A DNA stretch of 64,000 nt from Brevundimonas sp. Leaf363. GTDB lineage: Bacteria > Pseudomonadota > Alphaproteobacteria > Caulobacterales > Caulobacteraceae. The notes under the pieces are model-generated. The model made no database searches. It saw only the letters and a program-made list of their open reading frames with translations, and was not told the origin of the DNA. Location of the stretch: the NCBI RefSeq assembly GCF_001424025.1, contig NZ_LMPZ01000004.1, positions 217,458-281,457 on the forward strand. Direction: 5' to 3'. Shown here in pieces: positions 8,570 to 17,125 of this stretch (position 1 is its first letter; each line of letters begins with the position of its first letter). A program made the translations under genes and the position numbers.

Positions 8570-9313
8570 ATGGCCATCTATCCGGACCTGAAGGACCGCG
8601 TCGTCATCGTCACCGGCGGCGCCGGCGGCATCGGCGAGGCCATCACCCGCAACTTCGCGGCCCAGGGATCCAAGGTCGCCTTCCTGGATCTGGACGCAGG
8701 GCGTGGGGAGAAGCTGCAGTCCGAACTGCCGGGCAGCCTGTTCATCAAATGCGACCTGACCGACATCCCGGCGCTGAAGGCGGCGGTGGAGACGGCGCGC
8801 ACCACCCTAGGCCCCATCGACGTGCTGGTGAACAACGCCGCGCACGACGAGCGGCACGCGACGCTGGAGGTCACCGAGGATTATTGGGACGGCCGCATCG
8901 CGGTGAACCTGAAGCACCAGTTCTTCGCCGCCCAGGCCGTGCTGCCGGACATGATGGCCAAGAAGAAGGGCGCCATCGTCAACCTGGGCTCGACGTCCTG
9001 GGTCATCGGTCAGGGCGGCATGGCGGCCTATACGGCGTCCAAATCGGCGGTGATCGGCCTGACGCGGTCGCTGGCGCGCGACTTCGGCGAGCACGGCGTG
9101 CGGGTCAACGCCATTGCGCCGGGCTGGATCATGACCGAGCGCCAGCTGGCCCTGTGGGTCACGCCGGAAAGCTCCAAGGAGATCAACGAGCGTCAGTGCC
9201 TGAAGCGCTCGCTGGTGCCCGACGACATCGCCAAGGTCGTGGTCTTCATGGCGTCCGATGACGCCGGGGCCATCACCAACCAGCACTACATCGTGGACGG
9301 TGGCTGGACCTGA
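8570..9313 (+). CDS. SDR-family dehydrogenase, probable aldose 1-dehydrogenase
   Basis: The 247-residue classical short-chain dehydrogenase has the cofactor motif TGGAGGIG (about residues 15-22), the NNAA motif, the catalytic Ser in NLGSTSWV, YTASK, and the C-terminal VDGGW. It resembles the Caulobacter XylB/galactose-dehydrogenase group in the stretch DERHATLEVTEDYWD and in RQ...QCLKR...P. That supports oxidation of a sugar to its lactone with NAD(P). The ATG at 8570 is 6 bp from GAGGGA; an ATG two codons earlier is too close to it. Being divergent from the SSS symporter supports a sugar role. The sugar itself is inferred, not shown. Confidence 0.88.
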   Translation: MAIYPDLKDRVVIVTGGAGGIGEAITRNFAAQGSKVAFLDLDAGRGEKLQSELPGSLFIKCDLTDIPALKAAVETARTTLGPIDVLVNNAAHDERHATLEVTEDYWDGRIAVNLKHQFFAAQAVLPDMMAKKKGAIVNLGSTSWVIGQGGMAAYTASKSAVIGLTRSLARDFGEHGVRVNAIAPGWIMTERQLALWVTPESSKEINERQCLKRSLVPDDIAKVVVFMASDDAGAITNQHYIVDGGWT

Positions 9314-9316
9314 TTT

Positions 9317-9454
9317 TCTCCTCCCCATGAAATGGGGAGGGGGACCGCTTGCGGTGGAGGGGCGCCTCACGCACGACGCTTGAACAGCCCCTCCGTCGCG
9401 CCGGCTTCACCGACGCGCCACCTCCCCATTCGCCTCCGCGAATAGGGAGGAAAA
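9317..9454. repeat. Intergenic palindromic repeat, copy A1
   Basis: A bipartite element fills the gap between the SDR gene and the end of dctA. The left half has CTCCCCAT...ATGGGGAG followed by ACCGCTTGCGGT and GGAGGGG. The right half repeats the motif inverted (CCTCCCCATT ... AATAGGGAGG). The first 50 or so bases are nearly identical to the reverse complement of copy A4's right half. Each half can fold on itself, so it may also act as a terminator for the two convergent genes. Confidence 0.85.
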
Positions 9455-9455
9455 C

Positions 9456-10808
9456 TTAGTCGTCCGCCAGCACCTTGTCGTCGCCCGGACCCGCCGCAGG
9501 ATCCGGCGTCTCGGCCACCGGCGCCGCCCCGCCGTCCAGCGCCAGGGCCAACGCCTCGCGGTCCAGCTTGCCCTCCCACTTGGCGATCACCAGCGTCGCC
9601 ACGGCGTTGCCGACGAAGTTGGTCAGGGCGCGGCACTCGCTCATGAAACGGTCGACGCCGAGGATCAGCGCCATGCCCGCGACCGGCACGGTGGGCACCA
9701 CCGCCAGCGTCGCCGCCAGGGTGATGAAGCCCGAGCCCGTCACCCCCGCCGCGCCCTTGGAGCTCAGCATCGCCACGGCCAGCAGGCCCAGCTGCTCGCC
9801 CAGCGACAGGTGCACGTCCATCGCCTGTGCGATGAACAGGGCCGCCAGCGTCATATAGATGTTGGTGCCGTCCAGATTGAACGAATAGCCCGTCGGTACG
9901 ACCAGACCGACCACCGGCTTGGCGGCGCCGGCGCGTTCCAGCTTGGTCATCAGGCTGGGCAGGGCCGCCTCGGAGGATGAGGTGCCGAGCACCAGCAGCA
10001 GCTCTTCCTTGAGGTAGCGCAGCAGCTTGAAGATCGAGAAGCCGGTCGCCCGCGCGATCAGGCCCAGCACCACGATGACGAAGACCAGCGCCGTGCCGTA
10101 GAAGGCCGCCACGAGCGCGAACAGATTAACCAGTACGCCGATGCCGTAGGCGCCGATGGTGAAGGCGAAGGCGCCGAAGGCCCCGATCGGCGCGAACTTC
10201 ATGACGATGGCGACCAGGCGGAAGACCACCTGGCTGACCTGTTCCAGAAACCGCGTCACCGGCCGCGCCGGCTCGCCCGCCAGCACCAGCGAGACGCCGA
10301 ACAGCACCGAGACCAGCAGCACCTGCAGGATGGCGCCGGAGGTGAAGGCGCTGACCAGGGTGTCGGGGATGATGGCCAGCAGGAAGCCCTGCATGGTCGT
10401 GTCGTGCGCCGCGCTGGCGTAGCCGGCCACCGCGCTCGCATCCAGGCTAGCGGGGTCGATATGCAGCCCGCGGCCCGGTCCGAAGACGTTGGCCACGATC
10501 AGTCCGACGATCAGGGCGAACCCCGACACTACGAAGAAGTAGCCGAACGCCTTGGCCGCCACCCGGCCGACGCCCTTCAGGTCCGCCATGCCGGCGACGC
10601 CCGTGGTGATGGTCAGGAAGATCACCGGGCCGATGATCATCTTCACCAGCTTGATGAAGCCGTCGCCCAACGGCTTGAGACTCTCGCCCAGGGTCGGGAA
10701 GAAGTGGCCGATCAGGGCGCCCAGCACGATGGCCGCCAGCACCTGCGCATACAGGCTGCGCCACCACGGGCCGTGCGCGGCCGGCGTTGCGGTTTCACTG
10801 ATCTGCAT
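9456..10808 (-). CDS. dctA: C4-dicarboxylate/proton (cation) symporter DctA-like
   Basis: The 450-residue membrane protein of the DAACS family imports succinate, fumarate and malate (or glutamate in relatives) with cations. The sequence shows about eight membrane helices and the family signatures: [17 protein letters not shown] (the serine-rich re-entrant loop), [15 protein letters not shown] and [12 protein letters not shown]. It has the motif order and length of DctA. I start it at the ATG at 10808 (MQISETA), with a GAGGGGG stretch upstream; the reading beginning at 10844 adds non-conserved residues. It is divergent from the halogenase. No dctB/dctD sensor pair is nearby. Confidence 0.92.
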   Translation of the reverse strand: MQISETATPAAHGPWWRSLYAQVLAAIVLGALIGHFFPTLGESLKPLGDGFIKLVKMIIGPVIFLTITTGVAGMADLKGVGRVAAKAFGYFFVVSGFALIVGLIVANVFGPGRGLHIDPASLDASAVAGYASAAHDTTMQGFLLAIIPDTLVSAFTSGAILQVLLVSVLFGVSLVLAGEPARPVTRFLEQVSQVVFRLVAIVMKFAPIGAFGAFAFTIGAYGIGVLVNLFALVAAFYGTALVFVIVVLGLIARATGFSIFKLLRYLKEELLLVLGTSSSEAALPSLMTKLERAGAAKPVVGLVVPTGYSFNLDGTNIYMTLAALFIAQAMDVHLSLGEQLGLLAVAMLSSKGAAGVTGSGFITLAATLAVVPTVPVAGMALILGVDRFMSECRALTNFVGNAVATLVIAKWEGKLDREALALALDGGAAPVAETPDPAAGPGDDKVLADD

Positions 10809-10914
10809 AGGCGTCGGCCCCCTCGGATTTCGATGGCTTAGCACGTCGCATTGCTGGCGCCGAAGGCCGCGCTCATGGCATCATCGCGCGATAAGAAACG
10901 CTGGGGAGAGGCGC

Positions 10915-12426
10915 GTGGCGGAACCGATCAAATCGGTGCTGGTGGTGGGCGGCGGCACGGCCGGCTGGATGGCCGCGGCCGCGCTGAACAGCGCCCTGGG
11001 CCCCCATTGCAAGGTGCGGCTGGTCGAGAGCGACGAGATCGGCATCGTGGGCGTCGGCGAGGCCACCGTCCCGACCGTGCGCGACTTCAACAACCTGATC
11101 CGCCTGAACGAGCCGGAGTTCATGCGCGAGACCCGCGCGACCCTGAAACTGGGCATCGAGTTCGTCGACTGGGGTCGCAAGGGCACGGCCTATTTCCATC
11201 CCTTCGGCACCTTCGGCGGCGGCGCGACGCTGGGCGAGTTCGCCCAGACCTGGCTGACGCTGAACCAGCGCGGGCTGAACGGCGACGTCACCGACTGGTC
11301 CATCTGCGCCCAGGCGGCGCAGCGCGGGCGCGTCGGCGCCCGTCAGGCCGATCCGCGCTCGCCTTATCTGAACCTCTATACGGCGTTCCACTTCGACGCC
11401 GGGCTCTACGCCCTCTACCTTCGCAAGGTGTGCGAGGCCCGCGGCGTGGAGCGGATCGAGGGCAAGATCGTCGAGGTGGTCCAGCGGCCCGAGGACGGCT
11501 TCGTCAGCGGCGTGAAACTGGCCGACGAGCGGGTGCTGGAGGCGGACCTCTTCATCGATTGCACCGGCTTCCGGGGGCTGTTGATCGAAGGGGCCATGAA
11601 GGCGGGGTTCGAGGACTGGAGCCACTGGCTGCCGATGAACCGGGCGGTGGCCATGCCGTGCGCGCCCGTTTCCGGCATCACGCCCTACACCCGCTCGACG
11701 GCGATGGACGCGGGCTGGCGCTGGCGCATCCCGCTGCAGCACCGCACCGGCAACGGCCACGTCTATTGCTCGGACCACACCGATGACGAGACGGCGCTGA
11801 ACCAGCTGGTCGAGGGGCTGGACGGCGAGGCCATGGCCGACCCGCGCGTGATCAAGTTCCAGACCGGCAAGCGCAAGGCGTTCTGGGCCAAGAATGTCTG
11901 CGCCCTGGGTCTGGCGACCGGCTTCATCGAGCCGCTGGAATCGACCAGCATCCACCTGATCCACGTCGGCATCGCCAAGATGCTGCAGCACTTCCCCGAC
12001 CGGGACTTCAGCCCGGTCAACATCGACATCTACAACCGGCGCATGGAGCGCGAGGTGCAGCAGGTGCGGGACTTCGTGATCCTGCACTACCACGCGTCGG
12101 AGCGGGACGATTCGGAGTTCTGGCGACGCGTGCGCGACATGCCGATACCCGACACCTTGGCCGAGCGGGTCGGGGCGTTCCGCGACCGGGGCATGATCTA
12201 TCAGGTGGCGGCGGACGAATACTTCAGCATGGCGTCCTGGATGGCGGTCATGGTCGGCCAGGGCATTCAGCCGCGCATGGCCAATCCGCTGTACGGCTTC
12301 CAGAATCTGGAGCGGGCGACCGAGGGCTTCGAGCGGGTGCGGACGACCTTCGCCCAGGCGGCCGAGGCCCTGCCGACGCACGAGGCCTTCCTGAAGGCCG
12401 AGAACCTCTGGAAGACGGCCTCCTGA
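10915..12426 (+). CDS. Flavin-dependent tryptophan halogenase family protein
   Basis: The 503-residue product has the FAD motif VGGGTAGW (residues 11-18), the lysine that in PrnA forms the lysine chloramine (TLKLGIEF, Lys78), the halogenase fingerprint WRWRIP (268-273) and the FIEPLESTS block containing the glutamate of the substrate site. These all match working tryptophan halogenases. The start is a GTG preceded by GGGGAGAGG. In Caulobacterales and Xanthomonadales such genes are common beside TonB-receptor sugar loci, with substrates largely unknown. A flavin reductase partner is not encoded nearby. Its location next to the FucP-like permease and starch locus suggests a role linked to carbohydrate uptake, but that is inference. 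Confidence 0.92.
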   Translation: MAEPIKSVLVVGGGTAGWMAAAALNSALGPHCKVRLVESDEIGIVGVGEATVPTVRDFNNLIRLNEPEFMRETRATLKLGIEFVDWGRKGTAYFHPFGTFGGGATLGEFAQTWLTLNQRGLNGDVTDWSICAQAAQRGRVGARQADPRSPYLNLYTAFHFDAGLYALYLRKVCEARGVERIEGKIVEVVQRPEDGFVSGVKLADERVLEADLFIDCTGFRGLLIEGAMKAGFEDWSHWLPMNRAVAMPCAPVSGITPYTRSTAMDAGWRWRIPLQHRTGNGHVYCSDHTDDETALNQLVEGLDGEAMADPRVIKFQTGKRKAFWAKNVCALGLATGFIEPLESTSIHLIHVGIAKMLQHFPDRDFSPVNIDIYNRRMEREVQQVRDFVILHYHASERDDSEFWRRVRDMPIPDTLAERVGAFRDRGMIYQVAADEYFSMASWMAVMVGQGIQPRMANPLYGFQNLERATEGFERVRTTFAQAAEALPTHEAFLKAENLWKTAS

Positions 12427-12435
12427 AACGAAAAA

Positions 12436-12461
12436 CGCCCCGCCGGCAGACCGGCGGGGCG
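12436..12461. terminator. Bidirectional intrinsic terminator
   Basis: A perfect 11-bp stem (CGCCCCGCCGG / CCGGCGGGGCG) with a 4-base loop sits between the convergent halogenase and MFS genes. It is followed on the plus strand by a T-rich run (ctgtctttt) and on the minus strand by TTTTTCG, so it can stop transcription from both sides. Confidence 0.9.
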
Positions 12462-12485
12462 CTGTCTTTTCGAAGGTGAGCGACC

Positions 12486-13763
12486 TTAGTGGCCGCTGAC
12501 CGCCGCCACGTCGGTGTTGCGCGGCTTGGACCGGGCCGCCGCGATGGCGAACAGGGTCAAGAGCGCATAGCCGCCCAGCGGCACCCAGAAGGCGCTGGCG
12601 AAGCTGCCGGCGCCGTCGGCCAGGTGCGCGGCCAGCAGCGGCAGCAGGGCGCCGCCGATGATGCCGAAGACCAAGAGGCCCGAGGTGGCCGACACCGGCG
12701 CGGTCGAACGCTCCAGCGTCAGGGTGAAGATGGTCGGGAACATGATCGAGTTGAACAGGCCGATCGACAGAGCCGCATAGGCCGCCGTCGTGCCGCCGGT
12801 CTGAAGCACGACCAAGCAGAGCAAGCCGGCGATAACGGTCGCGACCGCCAGCACCACGCCCGCCGGGATGAAGCGCAGGATCACCGAGCCGAGGAAGCGG
12901 CCGACCATGGCGCCGCCCCAGTAGAAGGCGACCATCTTGCCCGCCGTCTCGATGGGCGCGTTGATCGTCTCGGGGCTGTGCAGCAGGTTGGTCAGGATGC
13001 CGCCGATGGCGACTTCCGAGCCGACGTAGAAGAAGATGGCCAGGGCGCCCAGCACCGCCCACGGCGAACCCAGGGCCTTCAGCGGCGAGACCGAACCGGT
13101 CGTGGCCGGGGCGGCGGCGTTGATCTTCTTGCGCGCCGTGAAGATGAAGAAGGCGACCACGGCGAAGAAGGCGCCCATGCCGATGAAGGCCAGGTCGATG
13201 CTGCGCAGCGACTGGGTGCGCGTCGCGGCGGTCACCACGGCGCCGGCGGCGAAGACGCCGCCGGTCAGCAGGACGTGCGAACCGAGGTACGGCCCGATCG
13301 TGGTGCCCAGCGAGTTGAACGCCTGCGACAGGTTCAGTCGGAAGTGCGAGCCCTTCTTGGAGCCCAGCTCGGCCACCAGCGGGTTGGCGGCGACCTGCAG
13401 CAGGGTCACGCCCGAGGCGATGACGAACAGGGCGACCAGGATGCCGGGATACCAGTCGGCCATGGTGGCGACCGGCACGATCAGACAGCCGATGACCATG
13501 ACGACTAGGGCGCCGATGATGGAGCGGCTGTAGCCCAGCTTGCCCAGGATGGACGCGGCCGGCAGCGAGGCGACACCGTAGGCGATGAACCAGGCCGAGG
13601 CGGTCAGGAAGGCCTCGGCGTTGTTCAGCTCGAACACCCGCTTCACCGCCGCGATCAGCGGGTCGATCAGCGAGGTGGCGAAGCCCCAGGCGAAGAATAG
13701 CGTGGTGACATAGGCGAAGGCCGGGCCCGTGCCTTTCACCGACTTGATGTCGGTCGTACTCAT
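12486..13763 (-). CDS. MFS sugar permease, FucP/GluP type
   Basis: The 425-residue, 12-helix MFS permease resembles the L-fucose:proton symporter / glucose-galactose permease (FucP/GluP) group. It has FFAWGFATSLIDPLIA in helix 1, LQVAANPLVAELG in helix 4, and the FRLNLSQAFNSLGTTIGP stretch that carries the family's conserved Asn and Gln. It would import a hexose, probably glucose or fucose, from the periplasm. The start ATG at 13763 (MSTTDIK) has TAGGGGGA upstream. It lies just downstream of the TonB receptor on the same strand, separated by 367 bp with a terminator and repeat, so it is likely a separate transcript. Glucose released by the starch enzymes is a natural substrate. Confidence 0.9.
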   Translation of the reverse strand: MSTTDIKSVKGTGPAFAYVTTLFFAWGFATSLIDPLIAAVKRVFELNNAEAFLTASAWFIAYGVASLPAASILGKLGYSRSIIGALVVMVIGCLIVPVATMADWYPGILVALFVIASGVTLLQVAANPLVAELGSKKGSHFRLNLSQAFNSLGTTIGPYLGSHVLLTGGVFAAGAVVTAATRTQSLRSIDLAFIGMGAFFAVVAFFIFTARKKINAAAPATTGSVSPLKALGSPWAVLGALAIFFYVGSEVAIGGILTNLLHSPETINAPIETAGKMVAFYWGGAMVGRFLGSVILRFIPAGVVLAVATVIAGLLCLVVLQTGGTTAAYAALSIGLFNSIMFPTIFTLTLERSTAPVSATSGLLVFGIIGGALLPLLAAHLADGAGSFASAFWVPLGGYALLTLFAIAAARSKPRNTDVAAVSGH

Positions 13764-13904
13764 GGAAATCCCCCTACGGAACGGACGGACCGCTTCTTGG
13801 CGCGCGGCTTGGACGCGCACGGTTCAGCCATCCGGCGCCGCCCGTCCAGCGAAAATCGGCGGGCGGTAACAAAACTTTTCCAGAGAACGCGCCGACTCCA
13901 CCAG

Positions 13905-14063
13905 ATCCTCCCCCGTTCTTCGCGGGGGAGGGGGACCGCTTTCGGTGGAGGGGGCGAGGGCAACCACGCCACTTTCTTCGTTCGCTCCACCCAGCTTTCG
14001 CCCCCTCCACCGCGCAGGCGCGGTCCCCCTCCCCCGCTCCGCTACGCTTCACGGTGGAGGATC
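13905..14063. repeat. Intergenic palindromic repeat, copy A2
   Basis: A full bipartite copy lies between the MFS permease start and the TonB receptor end. The left half has CCTCCCCCG...CGGGGGAGG then ACCGCTTTCGGTGG and AGGGGG. The right half is inverted, with CCCCCTCCACCGCG and GCGGTCCCCCTCCCCC. It is more diverged than the other copies (C replaces AT in the arm). With the terminator next to it, it fills most of this 367-bp gene-free gap; I see nothing else in it except the presumed promoter of the permease. Confidence 0.8.
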
Positions 14064-14075
14064 GTTCGAGGCATG

Positions 14076-14106
14076 AAAAAAGGGCCGCGCCTTTCGACGC
14101 GGCCCT
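14076..14106 (-). terminator. Intrinsic terminator of the TonB receptor gene
   Basis: On the minus strand GAGGGCCGCG pairs with CGCGGCCC across an 8-base loop and is followed directly by TTTTTT. It lies 25 bp after the receptor stop codon and fits a strong Rho-independent terminator. Confidence 0.9.
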
Positions 14107-14130
14107 CGAGTTCATCTCCGGGGAGGAGAT

Positions 14131-16851
14131 TTAGAAGCGGTAGCTGGCGCCCACCAGGAAGGTGCGGCCGTAGTTCTGGTAGTTCACGATCTGGCGCTCA
14201 TCACCGTTGTTGTAGGTGTAGAACGGCTCGTCGGTGAGGTTGTTGACCTGGGCCAGGATCGACAGACCCTCGACCGGTCCCGACTGGAACTCGTAGCCGA
14301 TCTGGGCGTCGACGATGGTCTCGGCGCCGACCGCACGCAGGGTGCGGCTGGAGGCGAAGCCGGACACTTCACCCAGGAACTCCGAGCGGTACCGGACGCT
14401 GGTGCGCGCCTGGAAGCCGTTCTTCTCGTAGTACAGGGTGACGTTGCCGACGGTTTCCGACAGGCCCGGGATGGCGGTGGGCGGCGCGGCCGGATCGGTC
14501 TTGATCTCGCTCTGGTTCTGCGAAACCGAGAAGTAGCCGCCGAAGCCGTCCAGGGCTTCCGAGAACAGGTCGAACGGCACCGACAGGGCGAACTCGAACC
14601 CGTACATCACGCCGCCGTTGCCGTTCTCGGGCGAGTAGCTGACGCCCTGATTGGTCACCGGATCCACGCCGCCGGTCGGGAAGCCCGTGAAGTCGAACGG
14701 GATGTTGGCGCTGTAGATGAAGGTTTCCAGGTAGCGGTAGAAGGCCGCCGCCGAGACGTAGCCGCGGTTGCCCGCGAAATACTTCTCGACCGAGATGTCT
14801 GCCACGTCGGCGATCCAGGGACGCAGTTCCGGGTTGCCGCCCGAGGCCGACCACGGGCCCTGATCCACGGGACGCCCCGGGACGTTGTTGGCGATGTTGA
14901 AGTTGTAGGTCCGGCTGGCCCGCATGTCGTCCATGCGGGGACGCGACAGGGTCCGCGACAGGGCGGTGCGCAGGAACAGGTCGTCCTTCAGCTCGAAGAT
15001 CAGGTTCGCGCTGGGCAGGATCTCCAGGTAGTTGTCGCCGCGGGTGATGTAGACCGACTGGTAGTTGGCGCCGGTGCCGCTGGCCTGATAGCCGCTCGAT
15101 TCCTGATCGGCGTACTGGGCCTGCATGCCCAGGTTGCCGGTGACCGGAACGCTGCCGGCCATGGCGTCGATGTCCAGCATCACATAGCTGATCAGCAGGT
15201 CTTCCTTGACGACCCAGTCCTTGGCCCGGACGTCGCCGTTCGGGTTGCGCACCAGGTTGTAGAAGCCGTCGTTGATCAGGCCCAGCGCGTCCCAGGTGAC
15301 CACGCCGGGAACGCCGGCGTAGGACAGGTCCGTGGTGCCCAGGTAGTAGGCGTCGGGGATCTTCACCGAGGCGCCGTTGGGGATGCCCAGGAAGAACTCG
15401 TTGGCGGTGTAGGACTTCTCACGCGTCGAGGCCGAGACGCCGGCCGTGAAGCGGCTGAAGGTGCCGTCGTGCAGTTCGCGGCGCAGGGTGAAGCGCCCGG
15501 CGTTCAGCTCGTCCTCGACCGTAAAGGTCTTGTAGTAGCCGTCCTGACCGCCCGGGATCACGTCGCCGCCCCAGCCTTGCGGGCTGGTCAGAAGGATCAG
15601 GTTCGGATCGGCGTAGTCCAGCTGGGTGTCCAGAACGGTCACGCCGTTGCCGTCGACCTGGAAGTTGATCGTGTCGGTCGGGCCCAAGTTGTTCCGGCCG
15701 GTGCCGGCGTATGCTTCGGTGACCGTCTCGTCGCGATCGACCGCCGAGTGGCTGAGGTCGGCCTCGATCGACCAGTCGTCACCCAGCTCCAGGCGGCCGT
15801 TCCAGCCGATGGAGGTCAGGGTGCTGGTGCGGTCGTTGCGGTCGCTGCGGACCACCGGGTTGACGCCCGTGAAGGTGCCCGAGGTGACCAGGCCGTTCTC
15901 GGCGTTGGCCTGGGTCAGCTGCGCGCCCGACCAGTACAGGGGGAACTCGATCCCGCTGATCATCTGGGTGTTGTCGAACTCGGAATAGAAGGCGTCCAGG
16001 GTGGTGTGGAAGCGCTCGTTCGGGGCCCATTCGAAGACGCCGAAGTAGCCGTCGCGCTGCAGGTCGCCCGACATGACGAAGACCTTTTCGCCGCCGATGA
16101 TCAGGTCGCCGTTGTTGTTGGTCGGGTAGCCCCAGCCTTCATACCGCTCCGACTGATAGGGCGAGCCCATGTGGGCGTAGCCCAGGGCGACGCCGATCGT
16201 GTCGTCCGCGAACTGGTCGATGTAGGAGATGGTGTAACGCTCGCCGTGGTCGGTCGAGCCGGCGTTCAGGGCGCCGATGTCGTTCCACTCGTAGCGGGCG
16301 CTCAGCGCGATCGCCTGACGGCCGTATTCCAGCGGGCGCACGGCCTGCAGGTCGACGGTGCCGGCCAGGCCCTGGCCGACCAGGGTCGAGTTCGGGGTCT
16401 TGTAGACCAGGACGCCGCCCAGCAGTTCGGACGGATACTGGTCGAACTCGACGCCGCGGTTGTCGCCGGTCGTGACCTGTTCGCGCCCGTTCAGCAGGGC
16501 GGTGGTGAAGTCGGGACCCAGGCCGCGGATCGAGATCACCTGGCTGCGGCCGTCGAGGCGCTGCGAGGTCAGGCCCGGCAGGCGGGCCAGCGATTCGGCG
16601 ATGGAGACGTCCGGCAGCTTGCCGATGTCTTCAGCGGTGATGACCTCGACGATCGAGGTGTTGTTCTTCTTCTCGCGGATCGAGCTCTCGATACCGGCGC
16701 GGATGCCGGTGACGATGATGTCGTCGACCTGAGCGGCGTCGGTCGTCGCGGCGTCCTGGGCCATGGCCCCGCCGGCGATGGCCGAAAGCATGATGGCGCC
16801 GATGGCGGCGCCCGACAGCAGGCGCGCACGCCCGGTGAAGACGGTTCTCAT
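14131..16851 (-). CDS. TonB-dependent receptor, probable maltodextrin receptor
   Basis: The 906-residue outer-membrane receptor has a signal peptide (MRTVFTGRARLL...AGGAMAQ), a TonB-box-like VDDIIVTG, and a plug domain with IGKLPDVSIAESLARLPG and SQVISIRGLGPDFTTALLNG. A 22-strand-type barrel follows, ending in the usual terminal aromatic (TFLVGASYRF). The plug is of the Caulobacter/Xanthomonas sugar-receptor type. The start ATG at 16851 has GGGAGGAAGAG upstream. It is divergent from the exported amylase across a control region with repeated TGCAA half-sites, so uptake of maltodextrins, as for Caulobacter MalA, is the best reading. Substrate assignment rests on context. Confidence 0.93.
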   Translation of the reverse strand: MRTVFTGRARLLSGAAIGAIMLSAIAGGAMAQDAATTDAAQVDDIIVTGIRAGIESSIREKKNNTSIVEVITAEDIGKLPDVSIAESLARLPGLTSQRLDGRSQVISIRGLGPDFTTALLNGREQVTTGDNRGVEFDQYPSELLGGVLVYKTPNSTLVGQGLAGTVDLQAVRPLEYGRQAIALSARYEWNDIGALNAGSTDHGERYTISYIDQFADDTIGVALGYAHMGSPYQSERYEGWGYPTNNNGDLIIGGEKVFVMSGDLQRDGYFGVFEWAPNERFHTTLDAFYSEFDNTQMISGIEFPLYWSGAQLTQANAENGLVTSGTFTGVNPVVRSDRNDRTSTLTSIGWNGRLELGDDWSIEADLSHSAVDRDETVTEAYAGTGRNNLGPTDTINFQVDGNGVTVLDTQLDYADPNLILLTSPQGWGGDVIPGGQDGYYKTFTVEDELNAGRFTLRRELHDGTFSRFTAGVSASTREKSYTANEFFLGIPNGASVKIPDAYYLGTTDLSYAGVPGVVTWDALGLINDGFYNLVRNPNGDVRAKDWVVKEDLLISYVMLDIDAMAGSVPVTGNLGMQAQYADQESSGYQASGTGANYQSVYITRGDNYLEILPSANLIFELKDDLFLRTALSRTLSRPRMDDMRASRTYNFNIANNVPGRPVDQGPWSASGGNPELRPWIADVADISVEKYFAGNRGYVSAAAFYRYLETFIYSANIPFDFTGFPTGGVDPVTNQGVSYSPENGNGGVMYGFEFALSVPFDLFSEALDGFGGYFSVSQNQSEIKTDPAAPPTAIPGLSETVGNVTLYYEKNGFQARTSVRYRSEFLGEVSGFASSRTLRAVGAETIVDAQIGYEFQSGPVEGLSILAQVNNLTDEPFYTYNNGDERQIVNYQNYGRTFLVGASYRF

Positions 16852-17041
16852 CTCTTCCTCCCTTGAGGCCGACTCCATCTATCTGCGGATCGTGCCTTCG
16901 CAAAAGAATGCAAATCCTGACGCACCTTGCAAGTCCGTAATGAAAAGGGCGCTCGTGTGACCGGTAACAGAGGCAGGAAGGACACGGTGCACACGCGTCC
17001 TGCGCCGCAACATGGCGTGATTGCGGTGCGAGACAGCCCCG

Positions 17042-17069
17042 TTGACAGGGCTTCCAGCGACTGCAAAAT
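17042..17069 (+). promoter_or_regulatory. Candidate promoter of the amylase-glucosidase operon
   Basis: A perfect -35 hexamer TTGACA (17042-17047) is followed after 16 bp by CAAAAT (17064-17069), which matches 4 of 6 bases of the -10 consensus. It lies 57 bp before the ATG of the GH13 amylase. The -10 is overlapped by a TGCAA/TTGCA palindrome, the position expected for a repressor site. Confidence 0.6.
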
Positions 17070-17101
17070 GTTGCAAACAGACCTGCAAACATGAGTTGCA
17101 G
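17062..17101. promoter_or_regulatory. Two candidate LacI-type operators in the starch locus
   Basis: Two inverted repeats follow each other. One is TGCAA-4 bp-TTGCA at 17062-17075; the other is CTGCAA-7 bp-TTGCAG at 17083-17101. Further TGCAA/TTGCA half-sites occur at about 16911 and 16927, towards the TonB receptor start. A related palindrome, TTTGCTGCAAA, lies at 21621-21631 just ahead of the LacI-family gene. Recurrence of one half-site in the control regions of three genes supports shared control by that regulator. Spacing differs between sites, so the exact operator is uncertain. Confidence 0.5.
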
Positions 17102-17125
17102 GCGTTCATGGGACGGAGCCGAACG

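Noticed and set aside
10873..13062. Open frame of 729 codons on the minus strand across the halogenase and the permease
   Set aside because: Overlaps two well-supported genes in antisense or another frame, without any recognisable motif.
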